Source: Capsicum annuum
Lineage: Eukaryota > Streptophyta > Magnoliopsida > Solanales > Solanaceae
Assembly (NCBI RefSeq): GCF_002878395.1
Contig: NC_061122.1
Span: forward strand, 82,741,455-82,805,454
Length of the DNA stretch: 64,000 bases
Direction: 5' to 3'
Shown: one piece after another, positions 43,190 to 55,194 of the stretch
Numbering within the stretch: position 1 is the first letter of the stretch
How the letters are laid out: each line of letters begins with the position of its first letter
Program-made: the position numbers and the translations under genes
Notes under the pieces: model-generated
Told to the model about the DNA's origin: nothing
The model's database searches: none
The model's input: only the letters and a program-made list of their open reading frames with translations

Positions 43190-44175
43190 GCAGGGTAGAT
43201 TGTGTTTCCCGAATATTGATGATCTGAGACAAAGGATTATGGCTGAAGTGCATGGGGTGCGATATTCTATTCATCCTGGTGCCACCAAGATGTACCGAGA
43301 TTGAGGGAAATCTATTGGTGGAGTGGCATGAAGCAAGATATAGCAGTGTTTGTAGCTAAGTATGCAACATGTCAACAGGTTTAGGTTGAACACCAAAGAC
43401 CTGGTGGTATGATGCAAGAGTTTAGTATTCCCACCTGGAAGTGGGAAGAGATAAATATGGACCTCATGTTTTGTTTACCTCCTTCCCGACGCCATCATGA
43501 TTCCATTTGGGTTGTGGTTGATAGGTTGACTAAGTCTGCTCATTTCTTGCCTATTCATACTTCATATACTGCTGAGGATTATGCTAGATTGTATACCCGA
43601 GAGCTAGTCAGACTGTATAGAGTTCCCTTGTCTATAATTTTGGATAGGGGTGCTCAGTTCACTTCGTGATTTTGGAAAGCTTTTCAGAAGGGTCTTGGTA
43701 CCCAAGTGCTTTTGAGTTCTACTTTTCATCCGCAGACCAATGGTCAGGCTGAGCAGACCATCCAGACCTTAGAGGATATATTGAGAGCTTGTGCACTTGA
43801 CTTTAAGGGAAGTTAGGATGATCACTTACCGTTGATAGAGTTTGCTTACAATAATAGTTTCCACTCTAGTATTGGCATGGCTTCATTTGAAACCTTATAT
43901 GGGAGGAAGTGTAGATCACCCATAGGTTAGTTCGAGGCGGGTGAAGCGGCTGTGAGTGGTCCGAATTTGGTATTTGAGGTTATGGAAAAAGTTAACTTGA
44001 TTAAGAAATGGTTGAAAACTGCGCAGAGTCGTCAGAATTCATATGTGGATGTTAGAAGGAGAGACCTTGAGTTTGAAGTTGGTGACCTAGTGTATCTGAA
44101 AATTTTATCTATGAGGGGGGTGAAGAGATTCAAAAAGAAAGGGAAGCTTATTCCCCATTACGTTGGTCCTTAAAA
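43190..44175 (+). pseudogene. Element B integrase, DDE triad retained, stops present
   Basis: Zinc domain: HPGATKMYRD, then a frameshift, then a region equal to FVAKYATCQQV (one Cys changed to Tyr) at about 43350-43380. The core frame 43409-43669 has WEEINMDLMFCLPPSRRHH (first Asp), VDRLTKSAHFLPIHTSYTAE and LSIILDRGAQFTS (second Asp). HPQTNGQAEQTIQTLEDI (Glu) follows. The frame 43952-44173 has LIKKWLKTAQSRQNSYVDVR and FEVGDLVYLKILSMRGVKRF, ending HYVGP at 44170. This is the only integrase in the window with all three acidic residues visible. It is split by stops at about 43669, 43816 and 43930. Confidence 0.88.
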
Positions 44176-44199
44176 AATTCTTAGCTTTGTAAGGTAGCT

Positions 44200-44500
44200 T
44201 ATGAGGTCGAGTTGCCTTTCGAGTTGTCCTTTGTTCATCCAATACTCCATGTCTCCATGCTTAGAAAGCACATTAGAAATGCTGTGGTAGTGGATTCCTC
44301 TGTGAGTGCTGACATTCAAGAAAATCTTTCTTTTGATGAGATTTCTGTGGAGATTCTTTATTTCAGTGTCCGAAGACTTAGGAACAAAGAAGTTTCCTTT
44401 GTCAAGGTGTTGTGGCGAAACCAATCTGTTAAGGGTGCAACTTAGGAAGCTAAGGAGGATATGCGATCCAAGTACCCGCACCTATTTTTTTCGAACTCCG
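44200..44500 (+). pseudogene. Element B chromodomain-type tail
   Basis: The frame 44212-44445: FVHPILHVSMLRKHIRNAVV, NLSFDEISVEILYFSVRRLR, NKEVSFVKVLWRNQSVKGAT, then a stop and EAKEDMRSKYPHLFF. The LWRN-x-EA-ED core of Tekay chromodomains is clear. Confidence 0.85.
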
Positions 44501-44730
44501 ATCAAGCCAAAGGTACCGTTCTTTCCTAAATCATACACTTTTGATAAAAGTTGCAGCAGTACAGCTGTCATTTATTATGTTTTCATCTGTAGTTTCTTGA
44601 ATTTATGCATTCTATGTTGCATTCGGAATGAGAAACGATGTGGTGATGAGTCTAACGAATGGTTTCAGCTATATGCTCTATTCTCTATCTAATCTTGGCA
44701 TGTATAGTGTCATTTGAGGATGAATGTTTC

Positions 44731-44743
44731 CTAGGGGGGATGA
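44731..44743 (+). other. Polypurine tract of element B
   Basis: CTAGGGGGGATGA directly before the 3' LTR. Confidence 0.9.
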
Positions 44744-47150
44744 TGTAATACCCTAGGAAATTTTTCGTTGAAATTTTGTGCGTAAATGTGTTGGGTTCTA
44801 TCTTCCAGAATGAATTATAAATTTTTCGTGTAGAATGTCTTAGATTATGACCCACCATTGCATAGAGTTTCAAATAAGTTTTCCAACGATATATGGATCA
44901 TCCAAAACGGACACCCGAGCGGCGAGTTATGAACATTCCGATCAAACCGTGAATAGTAGTGAACAGTAAAACGTGCAGGAAAAAGTACTGAGGCTTGACA
45001 TATTTTTGCTCCAACTTTAAACGATCATAACTCCTTGTACATAATGATCTGGGTAATCTACTATATATCAACGGAAAGCTCTGGGAGTGCTCTTTCCAAT
45101 GAAATTAGTTTCATCCAATTTGTCTATTGGAGCAAGAAATTATGGTCGATCTACTTCAGCCTATCAAAAGAGAATTTTTGGGTCAACTTCAAATGATCAT
45201 AACTCCTCGTACACAATGATCTGGGTGAGATACTATATATCAACGGAAATATATGAGAGTTATCTTTCTAATGAAATTGGTTTCATCCAATTTGGATATC
45301 GGAGTAAAACGTTATGATTGATCTACTTCAAACTATCAAAACAGTCCACCAAAGGATAGATTCGAGAATTATTTGATTTTTAGGGGCGTTTTGGTCATTC
45401 CCCCTCACTCAAAATCCATCCAAACCCTATATTAAAGCCTATTAGAAGCATTATATGTTATATTTTATCAAATTCCCTCAAAAAGAAAACCCTAAGCTCC
45501 TACATCCAACTTCAAGAACCTCCAAAGTTCACCATTAATTCTGCAAATTTATTTAAGATTTCAAGTTCCTCATTCAAGAACTCCAAGAACCATCATTCAA
45601 AGGCACGATTAATATCTTAAAAATAAGTATCGATCTAAAGTTCATCATTCAAGGTATGTGGGGTTTTTCAACAAGAACTCTCTTTCGTTCTTATGCCCAA
45701 AAGTAATTTTCTTTACAAAGGCATGATTTTTATTTGATTTTTACGAATTTGAAGTATGAACCCACATCTTATGATGATTATTATGAAATCTTGATGTTTA
45801 TGATTTTGAAAGATGAATTTACATATGTGGAGATATAAAGCATGAATCTTGAAGGATATTTATCATGATTTTGATATTTGAGTCTTGAATCCCCATTGGA
45901 AATTGTATTTTTTTGAGAAAGTCAGTGTTATAAGCATGTTGATGTTGAGTATTTGAGATATTTTTGAATGATTTGACCTTTTTGGTCTTAATGGAGTTGT
46001 TTTGAACTTGAGTGTGAAAGAAATCCACAACGTGGTTGATTTTGATAGATGGGAAGCATGATGACTCCCGTTGTATATTTATATATTACTAAAATTATTT
46101 TATTATGGATTGTCTTTGAAATGATTTGAGCTAAGTCCGGAAGAAATCTTTAGCACCGAGTGGGAGGTATAAAGCGACCTTACTTCCCTAGAACTATGTG
46201 CCCCCATAGGAGTGAGCCTGAGGCTGATTTATATAGTGATCACTAGTTTATGTGGATTTGATATGGATAGTCCTACTCCGATGGCAAGGATAGGACGGCT
46301 CTCCCCAACGTGGGTTGTATGTTAGACTCCATATAGCTCACATGGATTATGTCGCTCCCAGTGTGTGTGCGTTTACTTGTGTCTATGGTGAATAGTGAAC
46401 TGATTTGAAAGTGGAATTGTGAAAGTTATTCTTTCGAAAGATTTAAATGATATTTACATTATGAGAATTGATATTCTTGATGAATTGAAAGTGATTGACA
46501 AATTTTATGATAACTCACATGTGTTATTGTACTTATTTCATCCTCTCATGATTATGATGATTTTCTTCGGGCTATGTGAGTTTTTCATACATCCTGCATA
46601 TTTCTTATAAATATTTATGATGATGATGTTTATACAACTGCATACACCCCCATATACTCGGTTCCTTTCCATGGTAGTGACCCACACTTCAGATGTGGGC
46701 TGCTTTTTCTCAGAATGTAGGTTCTGGTGCTCTGTTCCATGTTCGACAGTGATTTTTTGGGCACGCTATTCTATATCCTCTATTGTAGTGAGTCCTCATG
46801 TTCCGAGGACGCGATGTCTGATTTTGGTTTCATGGAATTGTTTACATTTGATAACTGAGTATGAGTCAGTTGGGGCATGTCTCAATGGCTCGCTGGTTTT
46901 ATTGATTTTCTTAGAGGCTTGTCAATTTAGTATAGATGTTGGGAGTTGACTAATAAGTCGTCTTTTATTATCTTTCTGAAATTCTTTTATTCTTGGATGA
47001 TGATTACACTATTGATATTTAAGGGTTATTTATGGAAACCCCATTGATTTGTGTTGAACTGGATGAAAATAGCTCAAAGGGTTAGCTTGGGCATAGTCGT
47101 AGCCTCAAGCACAGTGTGAAACTCCGGGACCCGTTTTCCGGGGCATTACA
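44744..47150 (+). repeat. 3' LTR of element B
   Basis: TGTAATACCC to GGGGCATTACA, 2407 bp. Same internal structure as the 5' LTR: telo-box at 45487-45495, GGGGCGTTTTGGTCATTCCC at about 45384, putative intron at 45654-46720. Small open frames inside (for example 46617-46949) have no protein features. Confidence 0.95.
45654..46720 (+). other. Putative LTR-resident intron, element B 3' LTR
   Basis: CAAG|GTATGTGGGG and TTTTCTCAGAATGTAG|GTTCTG. 1067 bp. Confidence 0.35.
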
Positions 47151-47200
47151 CTTATGGTCTATTTCTTTGTTTTTACGCTTTACCTTCCTATTCAAGTAAC
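47151..47200 (+). other. Right target duplication CTTAT and resumed Athila-type flank
   Basis: CTTAT at 47151-47155, then GGTCTATTTCTTTG, the continuation of the sequence cut at 37204. Text becomes D-family LTR by about 47225. Confidence 0.7.
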
Positions 47201-47224
47201 AATGAACCTGTTTTGACCCTGGTC

Positions 47225-48338
47225 CTCCTTGGAACATCATGCCAAAATAGTTTCCATTGACTTGTGAAGAACAACTCCTTTTATTCATTAATACACATTA
47301 GGGAACACTGACTCCCTTTGATCATTAAATCATACCATTGTACTTCAAATATTTCATTTTATCATGCAATAGTCAAGACTAGTTCAATTTTATAAATTTC
47401 CATAGTTGTCATAACTAAAACCAATTTCACATTATAAGGTTGGGGTTATAACCATGTAAAATCCACAAGTTTTGGAAAATTAGAATTCCCTAGTTCATTT
47501 ACCAAACCTATGCACCCACAAGTTCAAAACTATATTAAAAACATGAAAATCATATATATAAACCATGAGAAACATTGTTCAATTCATAACATTTTAAAAC
47601 CCCAACCTTTACTTTCAAAAACAAAATAATAATCTTATGAAAAATACTTTAAATTACATGCTTTTTCAAAATAAACAATGAGGGAAGAGTAACATGCCTG
47701 AAATAGTAAGATGTACAAAGAGAAACCACCCTTGAGAACCCTAATAGATCAACCTTTTGGAAACCCTACATGATCTTGAACTTCAGGATTTGGGAGTATT
47801 TGAGGAGTTACTTAGCTAGTTCTGAGAGATAATGACACCCTAGAAGTGGTTATAAGCCATGGGTTTCTATTTGGTCCAGAGGGGAAATGCCAGAATGGCC
47901 CCAACTTAAAAGCTAAAAAGTTCCGCCATTTCTTACGAGTCAACCCCTTGACTCGTAATAAAACCATATGACTCATCACCATAAGTCATAACTAAGGCAG
48001 TGCCACTAAGGCACCCTACACTGTTATCCTTATGAAATAATAACCCCAATCATAATGGGACCTTATGACTCGTGGGGTCCTAATGTAGTCAACATAGAAT
48101 GTAAATTGGGACGTACACTGGACTCCCTATGATTACACCTAACGACTCATAACATATCATTATGGTTCTTAGTGAGCAACTCGTACTCAGAGCAGAATGA
48201 AGCATCAAACTTATTGGTTTGGGTATGATTCAACCCATGAGTCATCAAAACATCCTATCACTCTGGGGTTCAGTTTTAACCAAAGTAGTAAGCCCAAAGC
48301 TCAAGAACTTTTCAATGGCCAAAATCCAGTGTGTTTCA
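47225..48338 (-). repeat. 3' LTR of element D, truncated
   Basis: Minus strand. It ends (plus coordinates) CAGTGTGTTTCA at 48338 beside the polypurine tract and aligns with 54340-55190 and 58252-58498 of the 5' LTR: AACATCATGCC, AAATCATACCATTGTA, GGTTGGGGTTATAAC. The U5 side is missing at the left. It contains a perfect 11-bp hairpin (47933-47958). Confidence 0.85.
47933..47958. repeat. Perfect 11-bp hairpin in D 3' LTR
   Basis: TTACGAGTCAA, loop CCCC, TTGACTCGTAA. ACGAGTC/GACTCGT variants recur to about 48150. The 5' LTR copy (about 55040-55070) is degenerate. Confidence 0.9.
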
Positions 48339-48352
48339 ATTCTCCCCCACTT
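48339..48352 (-). other. Polypurine tract of element D
   Basis: On the minus strand AAGTGGGGGAGAAT followed by the LTR start TGAAACACAC. Confidence 0.85.
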
Positions 48353-48479
48353 GGATCATTTATTCTCGAATGATGGGACAAGGCAATTTCCAGCACGATT
48401 TAACATTATATTCCCCTATTCTTACCTTTAATAAACTAAAAAAATAAAAATGTCAAGGAAATTAATATTTCCTTTAACA

Positions 48480-49720
48480 AAGTCAGAAATCAAAGATGTT
48501 AAGAATAACACATGCCTTATGCACAATTATATTTAAAATACCAATATCCTTGATAGGAACAATCCACAATAGATTACCCATGCACTTTCCTAACATTAAC
48601 ACATGGAACATCGGATGAATGAAGATCAAATTTGGAGGCAACTCCAATTCATATGCAGTATTATCAGCCCTGCTCAAGACCAAGTACGGTCTAACATACC
48701 TGTTACTAAGTTTCAAATTCTTCCCAAACTTCATTACTTCTATCATGGGACATACCTTCAAGAACACCCAATCACCAACCTCAAATTCTAACTGTCTATG
48801 CCTCACATTTACATAGGACTTTTGGCAACTTTGGGCAGCTTTAAGTCTATCCCAAATCACCTTTACCTTCTACATTGCTTGGTGAGCCAAATCTAGTCCA
48901 AACATCTCTACCTCAAAAATCTCAAACCACCCAATAAGAGATCTATACCTCCTACCATACAATGCCTCAAATGGAGCCATCCCAATACTAGAGAGGTAGC
49001 TGTTATTATACGCATACTCTATAAGAGAGAAATAATCGACCCAACCACCACCATAGTCAATCACACAATCTCGAAGCATATCTTCCAATGTTTGAATAGT
49101 CCTTTCCACTTTTCCATCTGACTGCGGGTGGAAAGTAGTACTAAGTCTCTCTTTAGTTCCCAATCCTCTTTGAAACGAATTCCAAAAGTGTGATGAGAAT
49201 TAAATTCCACAATTTGACATGATAGAAACTGGCACCCCATCCAACTTCACAGCCTCTTGAAGGAACAACTTTGCATAATCTTTGGCCAAATAATTAGTCC
49301 TCACTGTCAAAAAGTAAGCAGACTTAGTCACTGTATCAATGATTACCCAAATCAAATCAAATTGATTCTAAGACCGAGGAAGACTAGTAACAGAATCCAT
49401 ATTAATCGCTTCCCACTTCAAACAGGAAACTCAATTGCTTGAGTCAACCTGCTGGGCCTTTTGTGGTCAATCTTCACTTGTTAACACACCATGCATTTAG
49501 TCACAAAATTGGCCATATCACGCTTCATATTGTTCCACTAATAAATCTCCTTAAGATCATGATACAACTTTGTTGATCCAAGATGAATAACATAATGCAA
49601 CTCATGAGCCTCAACCAAGATCCTCTCTGTCAACCCATCTACATTGGGAATGCATAATTTGCCTTGGTACCTCTCGATACCATCACTACTAATCTCAAAA
49701 GCTACAACCTTTTCCTGACC
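48480..49720 (-). pseudogene. Element D integrase, broken
   Basis: Minus strand. Zinc region near 49560-49460 with CMVC-type cysteines partly lost (TSEDWPQKAQQ in a shifted frame). Core near 49400-49370: NMDSVTSLPRS (first Asp), WVIIDTVTKSAYFLTVRTNY, then VSIMSNCGI near 49215, where the second catalytic Asp is Asn. The frame 49163-48870 has HPQSDGKVERTIQTLEDMLR (Glu) and APFEALYGRRYRSLIGW. The frame 48860-48483 has FEVGDWVFLKVCPMIEVMKF and LIFIHPMFHVLMLGKCMGN. The chromodomain expected after that is not recognisable. Confidence 0.85.
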
Positions 49721-51340
49721 TACATCTCTCTAAGATAGGACCTAGTACCTGTTTCTCCTTTATTTTAGCAACAAGGAATGACTTCATCACCTCTTGCACA
49801 AACACACCACCATCCTCAGAGTCCAAGAGACAAACTCCAAGGTTAGCCAAACAGTGAATATCTTTCAACAACTACTTTTCATCTACATGAGCTTGACTCC
49901 CATGGATAACCAGCTAAGAGCATTAGCAACCACATTAGCTTTAACCAAGGTGATAGTGGAGACTTATGTCATAGTATTTCAGCAACTCAAGCCACCTTTT
50001 CTATCTGAGATTAAACTCCTTTTGGGTGAACACATATTAAAGACTCTTATGATTAGAAAAGATATCTATATGGAATCCATATAAATAGTGATTCCAAATC
50101 TTCAATGCGAACACCACAACCAACAACTCAAAGCCACAAGTCAGATAATTCTTCTTATGAACTTTAAAATTCCAAGAAGCATAGGCCGCCACCCTACCAT
50201 GCTGCATCAACATACAACTAAGTTCCACATGGGATGCATTATAGTAAATAAGAAAACAATCAGTACCTTCAGGCAGAGTCAAAATCGGGGTTGAAGTCAA
50301 CTTAACTTTCAGCTTCTCAAACCTACCCCCACAAGCGTCTGATAATGAAAGCGTCAACTTTTTTTTGGGTCAACTTAGTCAATGGGGCAGCCATAGTTGA
50401 GAAACTTTCAACAAATCTCCTATAGTAACTGACTAAACTGAAGAAGCTCCAAATATCGGTTGGAGTCATGGGCTTAGGCCACTCTTTAACCACTACAACA
50501 TTCTGCGGATCCACTATGATCCCTTCACTAAAAATGACATGACCCAGAAAGGTAACAACTTTCAAACAAAATTCCCACTTTGAATAATTGGCATATAAAT
50601 ACTGATCTTTCAAGGTTTACAAAATGATACATAGATGATCGACACGATTCACCTCCCTTTTGGAATACACTAGAATATCATCTATAAACACAATGACGAA
50701 CAAATTTGAAAACTTATGGAAGACCCTATTTATCAAGTCCATGAATATCACCAGGAAATTAGTCAAACCAAAAGACATGACTAAGAACTCAAAATGATTC
50801 TACCATGTTTAGAAGGGAGTCTTAGAGAAATCTACTTCCCAAATCTTTAGCTGATGATAATTGCATCTAAGATTAATCTTCGAGAAATATTTAGCATCCT
50901 GAAGTTGGTCAAATAAATAATCAATCGAAGGAAGAGGATACTTATTCTTTACCATAACCTTATTTAACTAATGGTAATTGATGCACATTCAAAGGGAACC
51001 ATCCTTCTTATGTATGAACGAAATAGGAGAACCCCTTGGAGACATAGTAGGACTGATAAAGTGCTTGTTAAGGAGGTCTTTCAAATGCTCCTTAAGCTTC
51101 TTCAATTCAGCTGGAGCCATTCAATAAGGGGATAAAGATAGGACGAGTGTCTGAAACAAGGTCAATCCCATTATCAATCTCCTCTGGAGGGATATTATAA
51201 ATATCATCAGGAAAATTTTTTGAAAATTCATTAACCATGGGAATGGATGTTAATGAAGGACTATACAAGTTAGAATCTTTAACCTGAATCAAATGATAGA
51301 GACATCCCTTAGAAATCAACTTTCGGGCTCAATAATATGA
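49720..51340 (-). pseudogene. Element D reverse transcriptase and RNase H, broken
   Basis: Minus strand. The frame 51319-51107 contains the SKGCLYHLIQVKD linker and NEFSKNFPDDIYNIPPEEID. The RT fingers lie near 51100-50930. The catalytic FIDD is at 50688-50677 followed by ILVYS. The frame 50613-50323 has WEFCLKVVTFLGHVIFSEGI, VDPQNVVVVKEWPKPMTPTD and YYRRFVESFSTMAAPLTKLT. RNase H frame 50357-50037: FEKLKVKLTSTPILTLPEGT, AYASWNFKVHKKNYL and FALKIWNHYLYGFHIDIFSN, with the Asp of FTDHKS changed to Asn (FSNHKS). Several stops. Confidence 0.88.
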
Positions 51341-51880
51341 TATGAACCTTCCTTTAGGCACTAGAGAACCCTCTTCCCACTTAATGACTAGCTTATTAGG
51401 GTATTTAAACATGACCATATAGGTCAAAAAACTAAGAAGGCATAACACAATTGAGACCAATCCATCCCCATTATGACATCAAAATCAAAATGTCTAATCC
51501 TATCAAATCTACCTAAATTTTCTTACCACCAATAGATATACCACATAAACTTTATAGACTCTTCTAAAACCATAAAGTCACCAACTAGGGTAGAAAGAGA
51601 AAAGGGATTGAGGATATACTTAGGACCAAAACCAAAATGCACACCCATAAATAGGGTCACATAAGACAAAGTAAACTTCAGATCAACCAAGCAATACACA
51701 TCATAAGAAAAAATTCATAACATACCAGTGATAATATTAGGAGATACCTTAGAGTCCTGGCAGGTAAAAAGAGCATACAAGTGATTTCGGCTAGTGTCGA
51801 TATTAGAAGCAGAAGTAGCACCCTTTGGTGTAGGAGCTGATATAGTGATAATAGAAAATTTATTTTCCCATGAAGCAACC
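51340..51880 (-). pseudogene. Element D protease, broken
   Basis: Minus-strand frames between 51878 and 51400 contain text equal to CLVDLKFTLSYVTLFMGVHF-type protease start (near 51690-51640) and later FDVIMGMDWS near 51480 and IKWEEGSLVPKG near 51370. The active-site triplet is DLK rather than DSG or DPG. Frames are interrupted. Confidence 0.65.
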
Positions 51881-53031
51881 TAAGGAGGATAATCTATTTA
51901 CAAGTGGCCACTCTGACCATATTTGACACACCTGTTCCTCCCTTCTTCATAAAACCCATAGTGAACCTGCCTGCAAAATCTATAAATAGGATATGATAGA
52001 GTAGACTAAGCCCAACCAACTTAAGACTGGGTACTCTATGCCCTAAACACACTATTATGATAAGAATGATAATCAACTGATGACTTTGAATAAGGAGCAC
52101 TAATCATAAAGTAGGAACTAGAACACCCCCAATTCTTCTTAGGACACTTTCCACTATCTCTACCACTTTGTTACTGACCTCTATCCTAATAGAAAAATAT
52201 TAACTTCTTGTTGTATCTTTCGTCTATCTATTCCTGCTTTCTCTTCTCTTTCTCAACCAGCTATATATACACAACCAACCAGGAGATATCCATTTACCAG
52301 TTCAACAAGGCAACCTTACTCTTTAGAAATCAAATAATGGGATAATCCAAAAGGAACTATCTTCATTCTGGCACTCATGCTTACACTAACTCGAGAGCAT
52401 ATAGGGACAACTGATGAAATTTCAAGAAATATTCCTTGGCCTTCATTTTGCCTTACTTCAGATAAACAAACTCTTCTGTTTTTACCTTCCTTAACTCCTG
52501 GGAAAATAAGTGATCCAAAAATACAATAGAGAAATTATCCCATACTATGGATTTGGCATTATCTCCCCTAGATTGTTCCCATTTCTTATACCCTTAGTAT
52601 GCTACATCCTTCAGTTGATAGGCAATAAATTCTACACTTTCCATATTAGTAGAATGAATAATAAGAAAGATCCTCTCCATCTTATCAATGAAACCTTAAG
52701 GATCTTCCTCAACCTTAACAACAGTGAACACAACTAGGCTCAAGCACATAAACTAGCTAACTTTTGTGGCCTTAGAAGATAGAGAAACAAAAGCTACATG
52801 CTCAGAGTAAGAAGCTACAAATTGAGCCAACATATGAATAGACTGACAAAATTACACATCATCCTAAGGAGCTTGACAAGGACTAGATAGGACCGAAGGA
52901 ACTCTAGGAGGGCAATCCAAAATTGAACCCCTAAACTGGGTTTATACCACATAAGCAGGGTGTGTCCTATGAACATTATCCTCAAGTGGGCTAAAGGAGT
53001 TTCCATGATCTTCAGATTGTCTATAAGGCAT
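51880..53031 (-). pseudogene. Element D gag, broken
   Basis: ATG at 53031 on the minus strand (MPYRQSEDHG), about 190 bp inside the primer site. Later text: MERIFLIIHSTNMESVEFIA, YQLKDVAY, then FSIVFLDHLFSQELRKVKTE and EFVYLKxGKMKAKEYFLKFH (near 52640-52420), then NMISMDISW-like text. A knuckle of the type CxKYGQSGHL is visible near 51930-51895 with a changed cysteine. Stops at about 52940 and 52870 and frame changes. Confidence 0.75.
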
Positions 53032-53223
53032 GATCTAAAAAGAATAATGAGAATTAGAAAGACTCAATACCTTAGACTCTATGGATTGAAATAGAAAAAC
53101 AAGAAAGGGAAACATTCCTAAATATCTCGTAGACTCTTCCTTAAAAGTGTGGCATGCTACACACCCATAAAAGAGACTCTAATCAACACTGTTATGTTAG
53201 ATACTCAATTACACATAAACCTA

Positions 53224-53238
53224 AGCTCTAATACTACA
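53224..53238 (-). other. Primer-binding site of element D (degenerate tRNA-iMet type)
   Basis: On the minus strand TGTAGTATTAGAGCT, beginning two bases after the LTR end (TGATGACA). Two transitions from TGGTATCAGAGCT. Confidence 0.75.
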
Positions 53239-53240
53239 TT

Positions 53241-55194
53241 TGTCATCACCCGAACCAAGACTTAGTCATGATGGGTATATTAAGTTCCACATGGACCAGA
53301 GATCACCCCCTTACCTAACCAAACCAAATATACCACACCCAAACTAGGATGAATTTTGAACATATAAATAGTAAGAGAATATTAATTTAAAGACAATAAA
53401 ATAAGTCTACAACCAAAACCAACCGATACTGGTATTAGTGCCAATACCAATACCAATACCAATTTTTTTATACACCACTATGCCAACAGTAATCGATAAT
53501 TCCTTTAATCAAAATTAATAAATATATAATTGGGACATGGCTCCAACCATAGCCAAAAACTAAGTCCAAAAGCATAGTTAAAATGTAAAGAAAACTATAA
53601 TCATGAAATAGGGTATTTGTAATGAAAGCTCACCACTTCAATCTGACTCACTAGCTGATCCTAAATCCAAGTCACTGAGTAAGAAGAGTAGAAGTTTGAA
53701 CAGTTCCTAAATTGTATGGGGATACAACGTATGAAGATGGTTAGCAGGGTGAACGATAGCATGTAACTCAGGGATAAGGATAATATTATGATATGATCAA
53801 CAATTTAAAATCATTCAAAAGTCAATACACATTATCAAATGCATATATATATATATGTATCATATTCTGGGATAAGGAATAAGGCTCAACATGTATTTTA
53901 AAACTTTAGCCTAAATTATGTTGCACAACTTTTGATATAATAGTACCCATGGGCATGGGCCCCAACTCTCACCCCCTGGTTGGGCTCCAGTATGTGTAGC
54001 CACCAAAACTAGAAAATCATCTCAAATAGGGACTAGAAACCTCAAACATATATCAAGGTGACTTGAGATCCCGATCATATAATGATTTACAGGGGACTCA
54101 ACCATCCATAATCATGAATAATAATTAGGGGACTCAAACCTCCCTAGTCACTTTGACCCTCATGTTGGCAAATATAGTTTCCAATATTAATCACTCAGAC
54201 CTCCACCTTAATGATTCGTTACACAACCATTATTAAAGCACAATTATACAATTTTAACATTCCTATTCGATGAACCACATTACAATCTTAGGTATACATT
54301 ATTGGTATCATCATACTAACTTCACTTACAAGGTAACACATCATGCTAAAACAGTTTCCATTAACTTGGGGAGAACATCTCTCTTTATTTATTGATATAC
54401 ATTGGGGAACACCAACTCTCTTTATTTAGTAAATCATACCATTGTAATTCATATACTTTTTATATCATGTAATAGTTCAAGACTAGTTCAATTTTACAAA
54501 TTGCCATAATTCTCATAACTATAACTAATTTCACATTATGGGGTTGGGGTTATAACATCTTAAAAGTCACAAGTTTAGGAAAATCACAATTCTCTAGTTC
54601 ATTTACCATACTCATGCACCCCTAAGTTCCAAACCATATTAAAAGCATGAAAATCATATATATAAACCTTGAGAAACATTGCTCAATTCACAATATTTAA
54701 AACCCCAACCTTTGCTTTCAAAACCAAAAAAATTAATCCTATGAAAAATACTTTAAATCACATGCTTTTGATTACTTAACAATGAGAAAGAGTAAAATTC
54801 CTAAAATAGTAAGATGTACGAAGATAAACCACCCTTGAGAGCCCTAATTGATCAAGCTTTTGGAAACCCAAAGTGTTCTAGACCTTAAGGATTTGAGAGT
54901 ATTTGAGGAGTTACTTAAATGATTCTGAGAGATAATGGCACAATAGAAGAGCTTATAAGTCATGGGTTTCTATTTTGTTCATTGGGGAAATGTCCTAAAT
55001 GTCCCTCACTTAAAAGCTAAAAATTATCGCCTTTGATTATGAGTTAACCCCTTGACTCCCAAACACACCATACATCTCACAGTATGAGTCGTAACCAAAG
55101 AAGTCCCATCAAGGCACCCACCCTATACTATTATCCTTACGACTTAATGATACAACTCATAGTGGAACTCTATGACTCAGTCATAATAAACCCA
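53241..55194 (-). repeat. 5' LTR of element D, R-U5 side and part of U3
   Basis: Starts TGTCATCACCC in plus coordinates. Shares CTCACCCCCTGGTTGGGCTC with the reverse complement of the A LTR (19860-19890). A CCAATA hexamer array (53441-53463) lies inside. Interrupted by a solo LTR at about 55195, with the remainder at 58252-58498. Confidence 0.85.
53441..53463. repeat. CCAATA hexamer repeat
   Basis: Nearly four CCAATA units in tandem. Confidence 0.85.

Larger units (their letters stand above)
37205..47150 (+). mobile_element. Tekay element B, full length with perfect 5-bp target duplication
   Basis: 9946 bp: LTR (37205-39641), tRNA-iMet primer site, gag, PR, RT, RNase H, IN, chromodomain, polypurine tract, LTR (44744-47150). 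Flanked by CTTAT on both sides. The LTRs differ at roughly 10 percent of positions by eye, implying an insertion several million years old under usual plant rates (inference). All domains are present, but stops and frameshifts make it non-autonomous. Confidence 0.95.

Noticed and set aside
44170..44481. 103-codon minus-strand frame
   Set aside because: Shadow of the element B chromodomain on the opposite strand.
46617..46949. 110-codon open frame
   Set aside because: Within the B 3' LTR. The equivalent region of the 5' LTR (39110-39430) is not open in the same frame.
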